Shown here: in pieces, positions 36,401-47,599 of the stretch
Numbering within the stretch: position 1 is the stretch's first letter
Layout of the letters: every line of letters begins with the position of its first letter
Source: Durusdinium trenchii
Taxonomy: Eukaryota; Sar; Dinophyceae; Suessiales; Symbiodiniaceae
Direction: 5' to 3'
NCBI GenBank assembly: GCA_963970005.1
Contig: CAXAMN010021951.1
Coordinates: 1-64,000, forward strand
DNA length: 64,000 nt
Translations under genes and position numbers: made by a program
The notes under the pieces: generated by a model
Database searches by the model: none
What the model was told of the DNA's origin: nothing
The model's input: only the letters and a program-made list of their open reading frames with translations

Positions 36401-39400
36401 GTAGAAGATGTTTTCGAGTTTCAATATGGACAACTGAGCAACTGCTGGGATAGAATTCACCCCACAACAGCACCACATGGGACAAGGCGTGCACTGCTCC
36501 AAGGTCGACCGAGATCCACGGGCTCAGCTCTGCCACAGTGGGGCTCCAACGTGTGACGAAGAGGCCATCGACGGCGCGCGCGGCTGCGAAGTCTGCAGAG
36601 AGCTCAGAAGAGGCCACAGCCAGTCGGTACAAAGCCAAGTTCTCCTGAAGAAAAGCAATTCTCATCCTTTGGCCCTTTATGTCAGGTCATGTGATGTCAT
36701 GGGGGTGGCATCCTGTGATTTTAAAGTATGGAAGTGCACCACTGCCTATCAGTGTTGCGATTTGGCACCCCCATTCTGCATCCATCAGACAGAAAGCAAC
36801 AAAAAAGAGACAAAGAGGCATGCCATCTGGAGGCATGGAGAACACCTGAAGGGGTTTTTGCCAAAGGTGTCTTCCCAGGTCTTTTCAAAACCTGTTTGCC
36901 TTTTCGACCCGTTCGCACCAAATGCCTCTCCTCTGCAGCTCCGGTGGACCCAGTGCTGGAGACCAGACTGGTGCTGGGAGCTCCGGCAGTACCGGACAGC
37001 GAGGCGGACCAATAGAGGGCCCAGGCCCACGTCAGGCCGTCGTCCATGTGCTCAGGCAGCATGGCGTTCAACCTACACATGCCGTTTATTACTATACATC
37101 TGCTTGGAAATCCAAACCTTTGACGACCAGCAAAGACCCACAAATCATGATGTCTCTGACTCAACCACCGGCTTAATTAGTACATGTCTGTTTTCAACCT
37201 GGAACCCCCTTTTGGGCGAGCTGCCTCTGGTAGGCTTCCTCGGGCTCGATGATCGCCAAGGTGCCGGTGACGAGCAGCGAGGTCCAGGGGTCCGTGGGAC
37301 TCAACGGCAAGCGCGAGAGAATGTTATCCCACTCCTCCGGCTGAGCAGCTGGCCGTTTTTGAGGGTGTCTTTTTGGTCAAGCATGGTTGACCAAATGGTT
37401 GACCAAAGCGTTTTGGGAAAGAATTGGAAACATAAGTATCCGGTCTCAGACTTACTCCCAGTCATATGCTGTCCCAGGGATCTGCTCGGCACTCTGGAGA
37501 GGTACTTGTCTTGGGGGGACGTGGGAGGAACTGACATCTAACCCCACATTACTTATTATATATATATATATATTACTATATCAGTGCAATATAAAATCCA
37601 TAATATGTTGTGCATAAATATGTGTTTATATAAATATATATATAGAATATTATTGAATAATATTATGACATCACTTGCTTTGGCCGGCGCCAGCTCCTGG
37701 CGACAAAACTCTGGCGTTCGGATCATCAGTAGGGCAGGGGTCACCGGAAGCATCTGAATGCCGTGGATGAAATCGTAGCGCCAGCCGAACCAAGTGGCAT
37801 AATCCACCTTGTTCTGGAAGAAAATGCCTGGTAAAACTGAATCTGTTAGCGTAGACAGTGTTCCTAATATAAATTCGTCGTTTGACAACTGGTTCAATGC
37901 AAGGCCTGGCAGTTTTGGTGCACACAGCTTAGCTCATCTTAGCTGCTAAGACTGGAAATCACTACTGTCTGCGTTCGAATGCACTTCTTCTCAACCCGAC
38001 TCAACGCGCGCCACCACGGGCACGGCGTGGCTAACCCGCCTGTGACGTGGTTCGTCACAAAATCCTCAGGATGGTGAGGGTTGTCCTCCTTCATCAGGAA
38101 GAACTCACGGATGGTCATGGCACAAAGGGTCAGCATCGTGGTGCCGAGTTCCCGCAAGGGCTCGCGTTGCAACACCATGCCCCACAGGTGGATTCCGTAC
38201 CTGGATTTCGTACATGCAGACCTTACCCTACCCACCAACTCACTTGGCATGCCAAAACCTTACACGATCTTGCCTTGCAATGAGGACAACCCTTTGTGAC
38301 GGGGACCGGTGAGGTTCGAGACTGAACCGGTGAGGTTCGAGACTGAACCGGTGTACGGCCCCAACGCCCCCTGAGCCCCCAACACCTTTGTAATGCCACC
38401 AGCACCATTCGCGACTTTATGCCAACCCACTGTTTAAGTCACGGTCAATGATCACAAGTCTGATTCGACCCACTCTTGCTGGAGAGTCCAGCGGAATTCA
38501 GCCCAGCTGCAGAAGGTTGAGTTCCTCAGATGTGGATTCTTGATCTTTACCATCCGCGGATGGAATCACCCCACGGCTCCAGCTGTGAAGGTCAAACCAG
38601 TCGAAGGAACGGAACTGGGGGAAGTGCGTGTCCTGCACGTCGCGTCATGTGGGAGCATGTGACAGCCGGAACAAAGGGGTGGTGCGTATCACAATGTCAC
38701 AATGTGTTGGCTTGTCAAATTGAGGGCAGTTCGCGTGGCACACGGGACCTGCTGCCCCTCTTTGCAGGGACCCACAAATCTCCAGAATTTCATCCCGAAT
38801 CTGATCTCCTTGCGCCGACTTCCGGCATATCACCAGGCCATGTCGAACTATGAGCACCCCTTTCCGTTCAGTGAGCTTCTAAAGATTCTAGCTTGGTGTG
38901 ACCGCACTGCAACTAGCAACCTGAGCTCTTGATCTCCGTATCTACCCATCAAAATCTTAGATTAGCTTCTGCCTGACATATCCAGCATGTCAGCAGCTCA
39001 ATCAGAATTGCTTTATCTGGCAAATGCCAAATGCTCCCAAAAGTCGCCTGAAAGCACTTCCGTTTGGCCACCCCCCCTCTTCTGCACGCTGGGATTGGCT
39101 GTGTCGCGAATCAAGGTGTCCACGAAGGAGATCAGGTCCTGGTTCTGAGCGAACTCTGGCTTCAACTTCACCAACACGGCAGCGGAGACCACATAGTAGC
39201 CTGGTCAACTATGTAACAGCATGTAACAAAAGCCACAGCAAACGAAACAGTTTGGCCACCATCCAGCATGGAGAATCTGATCCAGTGATCTCATCCAGAA
39301 AGGCGGGAGCAGCAAACAAAACACGATTCAAACGGCACACACGCTCCCATTTGTTGGTTCAACCCCCCCAAAAAAACACAACAGATGTTGGCTCTCCAAG

Positions 39401-42400
39401 CAGCTGAAATGATAGTGGTGATCGTTGTAGCATGCATTCCCGAAGTCCGCGTTCCTGCACCCGATGTCGCTGAAGCCCTCACGACTGGCCACTCCATGCC
39501 ACTCTTCGTCGTAGTACAAGCCCAAAGGAGCACCGTTGCACTCAGGCACGGTTGGAGCGTAGAGACATTGGAAGCCCCTGCCGCGGTACAGAACTCCCAA
39601 CAACACCATTGCAATCCATTCCACTCCCAGAACTTTCAGGAATACAGACTTGGCCTCCACAAGTAACTTGGAGTCGAAGATTGAGATATGTCAGAATCTC
39701 TACTAGTACTACTACACTTGGGATTCCACGTGACCCACTCATGTGGCTACTCCAAACCCAAAGCCCGATGCAGTGACCCGGCAGCGAGTTAGGCCTGATT
39801 AACAGATTGGCGCAAGACTGCGTGTGGCTGTGCTCCTTGCCATAGTACTTCTCCAGCATCAAGCAGGTATAGGCCACCTCAACGGAACATCGACCTTTGG
39901 TTTGGTCCACTGCGATTCGGGGAGACAGGGTGAGTTGAAGCTGTCAAGAAAAGAACGCGTCACGATACCAAGAAAAGCAGCCGGCCTTCTGAAAGCCTTT
40001 GCCACTGAAATAATAGCTGCCCTTGAACATAGCTTGCTTCCACTGATCCGAGTGCAGGAAGAATTGCAAAGTCCCATAAGCCTGTCATGACTGACAGCAT
40101 GGGAAAGAAAACATCAGGGCGATATAGGGCGATGACGGAAAACCCCAAGTGATGCAATGACAGCTTCTGCGCTTGCTTGCTTCCATCAAGTCAAGTGCTG
40201 CATCTCCTCTATGACATCTATGACTCTATGACGTCTATGACCAACCACATTGAAGGTAATTACACTCCGACCCATTAACATGGAAGGGGATGGCATGGCC
40301 CATTGGATGACTCTTCTTTTTGTAGAAGCAGGCTGGTGCCATCCACTTCCATGTAATGTGTTCGTGAAAGGGAATCGGGTTCGCTTCTCCCCTTGCCCGT
40401 GCTTGCCCGACTGTCCCAAGGATGGACTGGTTTCACAAGGACCAGGTGCCTGCCTTCTGCTTCAAGTCCTCTTCCTTACTGCTGTCTGGCTCGGTGTCCG
40501 GTAAGAAGCCCAGGCTCCTCGTCTCGGAGACGTTCACCTGCAAGTGCCACAGGTCTCCTGCGATCGGCTGTAGGTCCAAGATGGTTCAGGTGCTTCGGTT
40601 CTCAAGGCATCACCATCCAGTCCCATGTTCACCCGCATCCGTGTGAAGCTGACGAAGTTCTGACCCAATCCGGCCCATGAATCACTACTTGGCCTAGGCC
40701 TAGACCCGGAACATTCTGGGAAACACCCTCCCCGGCACTGCAGTTGGCACCTGCCACGCCCTTCATCAGCCCTTTGGTTGGCGGAGCCAGCGGTGTGAGC
40801 TGCGTCACCACCTGCAGCCAAATAACTGGGTTCAGCCAAGCATGTGGTGAGTCCTTTAAAGACAACCACAAGCGATTAACGTGGCTAATCCATGTTAAGC
40901 CGAACACCTCAACCAGCTCGGAGACAATTGCTGGACAACCGCCGCCAGTAGGGGTCGAACCACTAGACTCACTAGATGATGAGCGTCCCCTCCTGCTTTC
41001 ATCCTCCATGGCTATGGCTCATCATATCTCATCATGTTTTGGGAAGGACCGGTCATCGAAATCATACGAAGGACCGGTGAACGCAGCTTCACAGGGACCG
41101 TCAGGGATGCCTGCGTATTGCCAGCCAAGAGCTTCTGATGGTGTGCGTTGGCAAAGTGCAAGACTTGCTTTGGAACAGCGGCATCTTTGGTGAAGCGGTA
41201 CCTGATGGCAAGACCACAACAGGTGCGGAGGAGCAAACTGAGCAAAGAGTTCGGATGCCAACGGTTCTCATATTCTGGGGGTTCGAGTTCGAGTGTTCAG
41301 TAAGGTCATCATCAACCATGATATCAGTCTAATCCATTCTGATCCAACTTCCTTTCACCCCAACTGACACTCTCGGTCACGTGATCAAGCCATCAGCTTC
41401 CAGCTCCAGGTGCCAATCCACCAGCACCGCCGCAGCGTGAAAGTCCAAGATGTCTCGATCCTCAGGTGCCTGCACTTCGGCCAGGCGAATCCAACCCTCG
41501 AAGGCCTTCGTCATCGTCCCCTGAGCCGTGAAGTCGAAGGACTCGTCGGCAAAGGCACCAGAGGCGTCCAGGGCGTACAAGCGGAATTCCTGGACAAAAG
41601 CAGGAGTAATGGGACATCAGGTGGGAAACATGTGAAGAGTTTCAGTTGGCTGTTGCTGTTTCCAGCTCGCAAATATATAGCACTCCTCCATAGCTTGAAG
41701 TAGAAAGGAGCTTCACAAGGTTTAACCATACCAGAAGATTCTTGCACTGTGGGGCATGTGTGCAGGGCCAAGGAAAACTAAATACTCAGAAAAAGAACGG
41801 GATTTGTTTGCGGGGTGAAACCTTTTTGAAAGCGATGCAGATGTCTGGCCAAAGGTTCCTTTCCACCATTGTTGAGGAGTCTCCAAATTCCATTGCTGAC
41901 GCGCTCAACCACAAGCAAGGCTCGGTCGGATGAAATCTTCGGAGTGAATCCCGTATAGAAGCCGGAGACATAAGCCATGCCACTGTAGATGGGGAAAAGG
42001 ATCTTGCGTCCAGTGCCGCTGGGTCCGCGCACCTCTGCATGAACTCCGAACAAGCCCTCCTTCACAATCGTTTGTCCTTCTTGGCTGGCGACCTCCAGTG
42101 CTGACAAGCCAAACTCGCTCACGAAGGGTGAGAAGTAGTACCTGATCTTTTCCCCACCGTTGGTCTCAGAATCACCATACTGCATGACTCGGGCGTCACT
42201 GCTGGCCCGGGACACCTTCATGTTCGGTTGTCCGGTGGAAGCATCATAGCGCAAGACATAGGGCATGGCATGGATGGACCTCAGCGCACCCAGCGCACAC
42301 ATGGGTCGTAGATTTGAGGGGCTCCATCACTGCTGGGGTGTCTTTCAGATGTCCTTCAGCATGATTCGCAGGTGCGGAGGTGGGATTGGAGGCAGCTAAA

Positions 42401-43184
42401 TGTTTGTTTGAAGAATGGCTCCGGGACCTGAAAACAGGAACATCCTGAGACCACAAATCACACACCATTTCAACCGGTGAAAGTGACAAGCCACCGGATG
42501 GACATAATTTACTGACCAACAAGCGCATTCGGCATCATTCTGCACAGAGACACCCTCAAAAAAGAGTGCATGCGGTCAGAAAAAAGCCACTGGCACGTGT
42601 GACATCTCATTGAACAATTACTGTCCGCAAGATGATCTTTTCCATTGTGATTTCTTTATTCAAAAAATTGCGTGTCACTCTTAGCATCGTTTCGGCCTGA
42701 CTCAAGCCTCAACCACCCAGACATTCAGTGGCCGCACCAATGCCTCAAAGTCACAACTCGCGACCTTCTTCGACCACCCAATTGGCCCAGAATTTGTTGG
42801 TGGCCTTCGCCCCATCCACTTCCGTGCCAAAGGGTGGAAGGTGACGAGCTTGTGCGGGCAATGGAAACACGCTGGCATCGGGACGCTCCAGTGCCAAGGG
42901 GTGCAACAAGGAGTTGTCACCTGACGAGCCAAGGCGTCACACAGCAGTGCATCAAGACAAAACACTATACAGATCTATACATAACATAGTATATATATAT
43001 ATATATATCATATAATAGTAATGGACATCAAATCATGCTAAATCCCTCATATTGAATATTGCTGTCTCCCCCTTTGATCCTCTTTGCACGTCTTTGCCTT
43101 TGAATATTGCTCCTGACCCCTGGAGGGAAGACCCCCACCTGCTGCAAGTGGCACTGATAGGACAACAATGAACCAGGCCGCCAT
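32616..43184 (-). CDS. Secreted GH81 endo-1,3-beta-glucanase with four F5/8 type C (discoidin) modules
   Basis: Exon 1 (43184-43139) encodes the signal peptide [15 protein letters not shown] and joins in phase 1 to 42920-42755 ([15 protein letters not shown], the GH81 N-terminal motif). Catalytic exons follow: 42279-41859 ([19 protein letters not shown]), 41589-41381, 41201-41099 ([12 protein letters not shown]), 40811-40751 ([11 protein letters not shown]), 40557-about 40430 ([12 protein letters not shown]), one or more unresolved exons at about 40.4-39.6 kb (a YYGK-type motif lies there), about 39590-39405 ([14 protein letters not shown]), 39200-39088, 38632-38508 ([27 protein letters not shown]), 38200-38040 ([11 protein letters not shown]), 37827-37679 ([19 protein letters not shown]), 37334-about 37225, and 37072-36931 ([12 protein letters not shown]). 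The Asp of NDHH and a Glu of QESTSEE, the GH81 catalytic positions, are present. Four discoidin modules follow, then a stop at 32618-32616. The protein is about 1400 residues. It should cut beta-1,3-glucan outside the cell or in a secretory compartment. Confidence 0.93.
33175..33245. repeat. TG/TA microsatellite in the module 4 intron
   Basis: Mixed (TA)n and (TG)n runs inside the intron 33301-33030 between the two halves of discoidin module 4. Confidence 0.95.
33640..34341 (-). other. F5/8 type C module 3 (exons 34341-34145, 33969-33799, 33706-)
   Basis: [32 protein letters not shown] and [15 protein letters not shown], then [18 protein letters not shown] and ATQWIRI, then [17 protein letters not shown] and an Ala/Thr/Pro-rich linker. 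It has the same three-exon layout as module 2. The first half ends at a GA donor (GGCGGT before GAGAAA). Confidence 0.85.
34560..35458 (-). other. F5/8 type C module 2 (exons 35458-35282, 35012-34899, 34598-)
   Basis: [32 protein letters not shown] and [19 protein letters not shown], then [19 protein letters not shown] and LTQWIR, then [18 protein letters not shown] third exon carries the end of the fold plus a Thr/Ser-rich linker to 34409. All junctions are phase 0. The exon before it ends with a GC donor (AATCTC before GCATCTTG). Confidence 0.85.
35155..35230. repeat. TG/TA microsatellite in the module 2 intron
   Basis: A (TA)n then (TG)n run inside the intron 35281-35013 between the two halves of discoidin module 2, at the matching intron position to the one in module 4. 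Confidence 0.95.
36135..36644 (-). other. F5/8 type C module 1 (exons 36644-36461 and 36292-36135)
   Basis: First half: [44 protein letters not shown]. Second half: [35 protein letters not shown]. This is the discoidin/CBM32-type pattern (variable DG loop, 'W..VDLG', 'YxLxxSxDGxxW', 'aR.vR'). The internal intron is phase 1. It is followed by linker exon 35787-35566, about 60 residues dominated by Thr, Ser and Ala. Confidence 0.85.
37550..37650. repeat. AT-rich TA microsatellite in a GH81 intron
   Basis: (TA)n and TATAAATATA runs inside the intron 37678-37335 of the glucanase gene. Confidence 0.85.
38302..38352. repeat. 21-base tandem repeat in a GH81 intron
   Basis: A little over two copies of CCGGTGAGGTTCGAGACTGA(A), in the intron 38507-38201. 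It contains a GGTTCGA that superficially resembles a tRNA T-arm, but no tRNA folds here. Confidence 0.9.
42985..43012. repeat. TA microsatellite in the first GH81 intron
   Basis: About ten TA units between the signal-peptide exon (43139) and exon 2 (42920). Confidence 0.9.
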
Positions 43185-43537
43185 GGCTTGCTATCTGAAG
43201 CTGGGCGATCCGAAGTTCCGTTCAGACGGGTCCAAATCCTATGATCCAAAATCCTCCGACGCGGCCGATTCGCATGGGATTCGCCTGCTTGGCTCACTCC
43301 CTGGAAACGCACTGACCAACAGTCAGACCTGCAACTGCTTCAAAGTGACAGAGTGAAGTAACAACAAATCTTTCGGCTGATGCAACATGAAGAAGAAAGA
43401 CAATTAAGGATCTAAATCAACTGAACGATTGGTTCAACTTGCCGCACTCTATTCATTACATCAGGTATCACCCCATCACACTTTGCCACACTTCACGTCT
43501 CAGTTGCACTTGTCAAGCACTTGTGCATGTTTTCTTA

Positions 43538-46500
43538 CCGATCTGTTCGCTCTCGAGCAACCGGTCTAGCCGCTCCAGCCATTTGAAATGCAGATGAGGA
43601 CGATTCTGCTGTGTGGCCTCGAGAGGCTTGCGTGCCACATAGAGCTTGCACCTAGGGCAAGCGTTTCTTGCTGGAAAAGGGCGAGGGGTGCAGAGATCAA
43701 ACGGAGAATGTAGCATGTAGTTCACCAGAACCCTGAGGTTGAGGCTGTGTCCAACCCTTGTTGTCAAAGGCCAGGCTTTCCTGATTTGAAAGCACCGTGC
43801 AGTTGTGTCTAAGCGAGTAGGGCAATGAGATCCCCCAACAGATACAGCCCTCAAGTCCTAGACAACCCTCAAGTAGCAGACTCTGGACTGCTCTGCAGGA
43901 CATGCAGAAAGAAATAGAAGGACAAGCAAATTCTCGAAGCAATCGCCAACACCCCCAGCCCCAGCCTTCCCATTCCCAAGACCAGAACACCTACCACGCT
44001 GCACCCTTCATGACACATATGACACGAAGGCCTCCAAAACCAGGCGGCCCTCCTTCTCCAAGAAGCTCATGACCTGACCTGCACAGCTGAGCAGGTCACC
44101 ATGCAGGTCGCCGGCCGGACCGGAGCTTGGGCCGGGCCTTCAAAATGCTTGCTGCAAATCGTCACCACCTTGGAATGAGTCTGAGACAGTCTCAGAAGGT
44201 AGCCACAGTCGGAGGATGTGATGCATGTCACCATTTCTTCAGTGTGATCTGATATGTAATATATCGAACATGCAAACTGGTAGAACATGAACATGACTAT
44301 TGAATTGATGATACATCGCTGATGCCGCTGCTGCATCATGGCCAGACTGAGATGCCGATGCACAGCTCAGTCATTGTTTGATACGCGATCAAGTACCCAC
44401 TAGCACGCACAATGCCCTCAGCAGCGCAGGGATTCCTAGTGCAAATCATCTGGCACATCTCCTTAGCAATCCTTGGGGCCACACCAAGGCAACTCCTGGA
44501 TGAGTGCTCCAGGTGGTGGTGCAAGGGTCAAAAATAAGGAAAGCTTGTGCACCACTGGGCAAATGCCATCTGATAGGACCTGATGGGAGGTCCGTACTCA
44601 GAAAAACAAGGCCCTCAAAATGCACCCCGCTGCAAAGCCAAGGCCTTTTCTTCACCCTGTGCTGTGGTCTTGAGCTTGCGGCGTGCCTGTACAAGTGCCG
44701 GCCTGCCACCTGCAAGTTCTGGATCTTCAAGGTGCGGTGAGGAGCGAAGATACACGACAGGTGACACTAGAACTCTTTACCCCCAACTTGTCCCATCATA
44801 TCCTTTCATCCAACCCTCCACCTACGTAGTTTATCATAGGTAGTCACGCGAACTTCCAAACACACCCCAAACACACCCCTAGCCCAAGCTTGTGATACAC
44901 CGACGCAACCATTCAGCACAATCCATCCGGTGAATTCATGAAGTCTCCACGGTGTGCCTGGCCTCATCAGGAGGTGGGCGTTAATGACATCAACAAAGAG
45001 GGCCACCAGCGCTCCGCGCAAAGAGTTGTGTGAAGAAGAACTCCCCAGTGCTCGCCCTTGCGACTCCTAAGTTGGCAGCCGGCCACAGTCCAGCTCCAAA
45101 ATCCGCGACACGATATGGTGAGCATGTCACAATGTCACTGGCCACTTCGAGAAGCATCCAAGATACCTGCGGTAATGAAGCCATAAAGAGAAGCAGGTTC
45201 TGGCAATATAATATAGAAACATCTTGTAATTACGAGGTGCATGGCGGACCTGTGACACGCACCGCCCACCACCCACCTGCACCCACGTCAGGCCGAACGG
45301 TCCGCTTGGCCAAGGCGTCCGATGCCACACAGGTCAAAGGCGCCCAGCAAGTTCTTCCGATGCCCCGGGGATTTGATCCAGCCCTGGCATCGTTGGAAGA
45401 AGTCCGGACAAAGAAAATGAAGAAAATAGAACATCCGAAAGAGTTTGTTATACCTAGCGCAGACACTGGGTCACTGGGTGTCCTGTCTGGTGACCTATAA
45501 GCAGTGTAGGGGCCCGTCCATTGGTAACCCCTTTTCCACCCTTGGCAGCTGGTATGTTGTTACGTTTTGTTAGATTTGCGACACTGTGGGACATGTTTTT
45601 TTGCTGTCGGCTTCGTTACCGGCCCACGTTTGGGGCTATTTCATCCATTTCATGATGTGATTTGTCACCTTCGGTTTCACACAACATTGTCATCGGTTTC
45701 ACAACATTGTCATCGATGAGTCGTGTGATTAAAAATGGGTTGGGTGGGGTGGGTGGGGTTGTGATGGTATGAGTATGAGCACCTTCGGCTTGACAACATT
45801 GTCTTCGGTTTCACAGCATTGTCATCGGTTTCACAACATCGTCATCGGATTTTGATATGTTGCCTTCGGTTTCAGAAGTATTGTGTTTTGTCCCTGCTCT
45901 TTTCTCTTGAGTTTTTCAGAGATTCGTTTTCTTATTCTTTGGAATCGAAGATGAATGTTTTCGAGAAGTGTCTGCAGCAGTTTGGATTTTAGTTATCGAA
46001 GAGGAATATTTTACTGAGAACTGTCTGCAGAGACGAGCGGTTCAGAGTTCTTTTTTTGGAAACCCAAGAGGCATGCTTTGACGTGTTTTTAGCGCCATGT
46101 TCTCCACCCGGGCAAATCCTGCAATAGAGTTCCTTGGCTTCCCTGAAGAAAGGTAAGCGCAACCCAGCCCTGTGGCGGTATTGTCGATCCTTTCAGTGGA
46201 GATGGGAGATCGGAACCCAAAAGATACTGACGCATACCGCGCAGCAGCTTCGCTTGCTCTGAATGTGGGAAAGAAAATGTTGGCAGCATTTTGAAAGCTC
46301 TTAAGCAAACACTCAAACACCCTCGAAAAAAAACCGTCCCGTTTTCAGGACAAAAACCCTGGAAGCGTTGCATTTTTAAGAAATGGTGACCTGGTTTCGG
46401 CGACCCGTTTTCGCCGATAAAATGTGTTTCTCGCTGCGTGCAAACGCACGAAATGAACCAAAACGTGGGCCAGTAACGAACCCACCGGGATGTTTTTGAA

Positions 46501-46780
46501 CACATCCTCGAGAAACATGTGCCACAGTGTCACACAGTCGATCTTGTCATGACCTGGCCGGTCTTCCTGCTGAGCCTGCAAGGAGGGTGACACATGGCGT
46601 GGCATCCAGGTGGCTAAGCTGGTTCTAATCTCTCGCCATTGAAGGGTTGAATCGGTTGAATGTTGGATGGTTGGTAGCCGTCCCCGTGACTGGTGCATCG
46701 TTCCGTAAAAATGAAGTTACTTCAAGAACATTCCAGAACTCATTCTGTGCCTCCTGGTCCCCACTCAAACCAGCGCAAGC
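43538..46780 (-). CDS. CAP/SCP-domain protein (multi-exon, partly resolved)
   Basis: Exon 45383-45320 reads GWIKSPGHRKNLLGAFDLCG and joins in phase 1, across a GA-AG intron, to 45066-45007 (GVARASTGEFFFTQLFARS). Together this is the C-terminal half of a CAP (SCP/PR-1-like) domain: the 'W..SPGHRKNLL' helix and the 'vGvGvA..xGxyyfTQlFa' strands. Upstream, about 46775-46617 (acceptor GCTTGAG; QEAQNEFWNVLEVTSFLRND) may be the N-terminal helix, but the exon between it and 45383 is not found; the interval is partly filled by the inverted-repeat element at 45585-46545. Downstream exon-like segments: about 44757-44620 (LEDPELAGGRPALVQARRKL), about 44520-44350 (GVAPRIAKEMCQMICTRNP), and about 43660-43538 (HLHFKWLERLDRLLESEQI, donor GTAAGAAA). 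CAP proteins are usually secreted; no signal peptide was found. Confidence 0.55.
45585..46545. mobile_element. Candidate non-autonomous element with imperfect inverted repeats
   Basis: The left end (about 45588-45650) and the reverse complement of the right end (about 46545-46455) both start GACACTGTGGNACATGTTT and both continue with TTCGTTANYGGCCCACGTTT, about 60 bases in imperfect inverted orientation. Between them lie several direct copies of a unit like GGTTTCACAACATTGTCATC (about 45670-45880). There is no transposase frame. It sits in what appears to be an intron of the CAP gene. Target-site duplications could not be identified with confidence. The right arm also lies in an open minus-strand frame, so an exon-derived inverted duplication is the alternative. 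Confidence 0.5.
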
Positions 46781-47599
46781 CTCAAGCAAATCCCTCCGCG
46801 TAGACCAGAAGAATAAACATTGCTACACCAGCATAACCGCTCGCTGGAGCCCACCTGCTCCCCTCCGAGCCTGCCTGGACTGCTACACCTGCAGTATCTG
46901 CCACCCCCCCGTTGTAGGCCAAATTCCTGGGCACAGCCGTGCCAGCAAGGGAAAAATGCTGCAACCATTGCCGCAACCCCAACACATACCGCAATCGGTG
47001 GTTTTATGGGATGGATGGAGCTTGGTTGTCTCACTTCTTGAAGGTTTTGAACCAGGTTATGGATGTAGAGTGGAAAACCCAAACAGAGGACTTGTTTGCA
47101 TTGCTTGTCGAGCTTATTGTCCATGACAGGGCCAGCTCAGGATCGACCTCCAGGAAGCTTGGGCGTGATGTCTCGGGGAACTAAGTGGCTGGTGAGAGAT
47201 GGCTGCACATGTCCGTACAACTACCGCCCTGCAGGCCCTGCAGGGCCCTGCAGACTTTTGGCACACATCCCCAAAAAGTGATTCATAAAACCTGAAGAAA
47301 ATGCGGAACTTGGGATGCGCTGGGATTCATCAATGATCAGCACTGAAGAAAAGGCCGGAAAGCACTCCCCACAAAGCCCCCAAAACAGAACACCATTGTC
47401 GGGTTTCCTTGCACAATGATCACTCCATTTTTCTGGAATTCTCATGAGCAGAGCTGCCTCGCAAGGAGCTTCGCATTCAAACCTGGAAGCCGCCTGATGA
47501 GCACAACCGTTGGCGCGGAAAAATCACTGCGGTGGCCCATGAAACGACAGCCGCTCCCACCACTCCGGCTCAATCCACGACGGCTGCTCTGGCATGTCA

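Noticed and set aside
40940-40985. tRNA-like GGTTCGACCCC on the minus strand
   Set aside because: The T-stem does not pair and no cloverleaf can be drawn; it is in a glucanase intron.
40820-41009. Open minus-strand frame starting [17 protein letters not shown] as an exon or gene start
   Set aside because: The flanking exons 41201-41099 and 40811-40751 join in phase 0 without it, and the GH81 motifs run straight across, so this stretch is intron.
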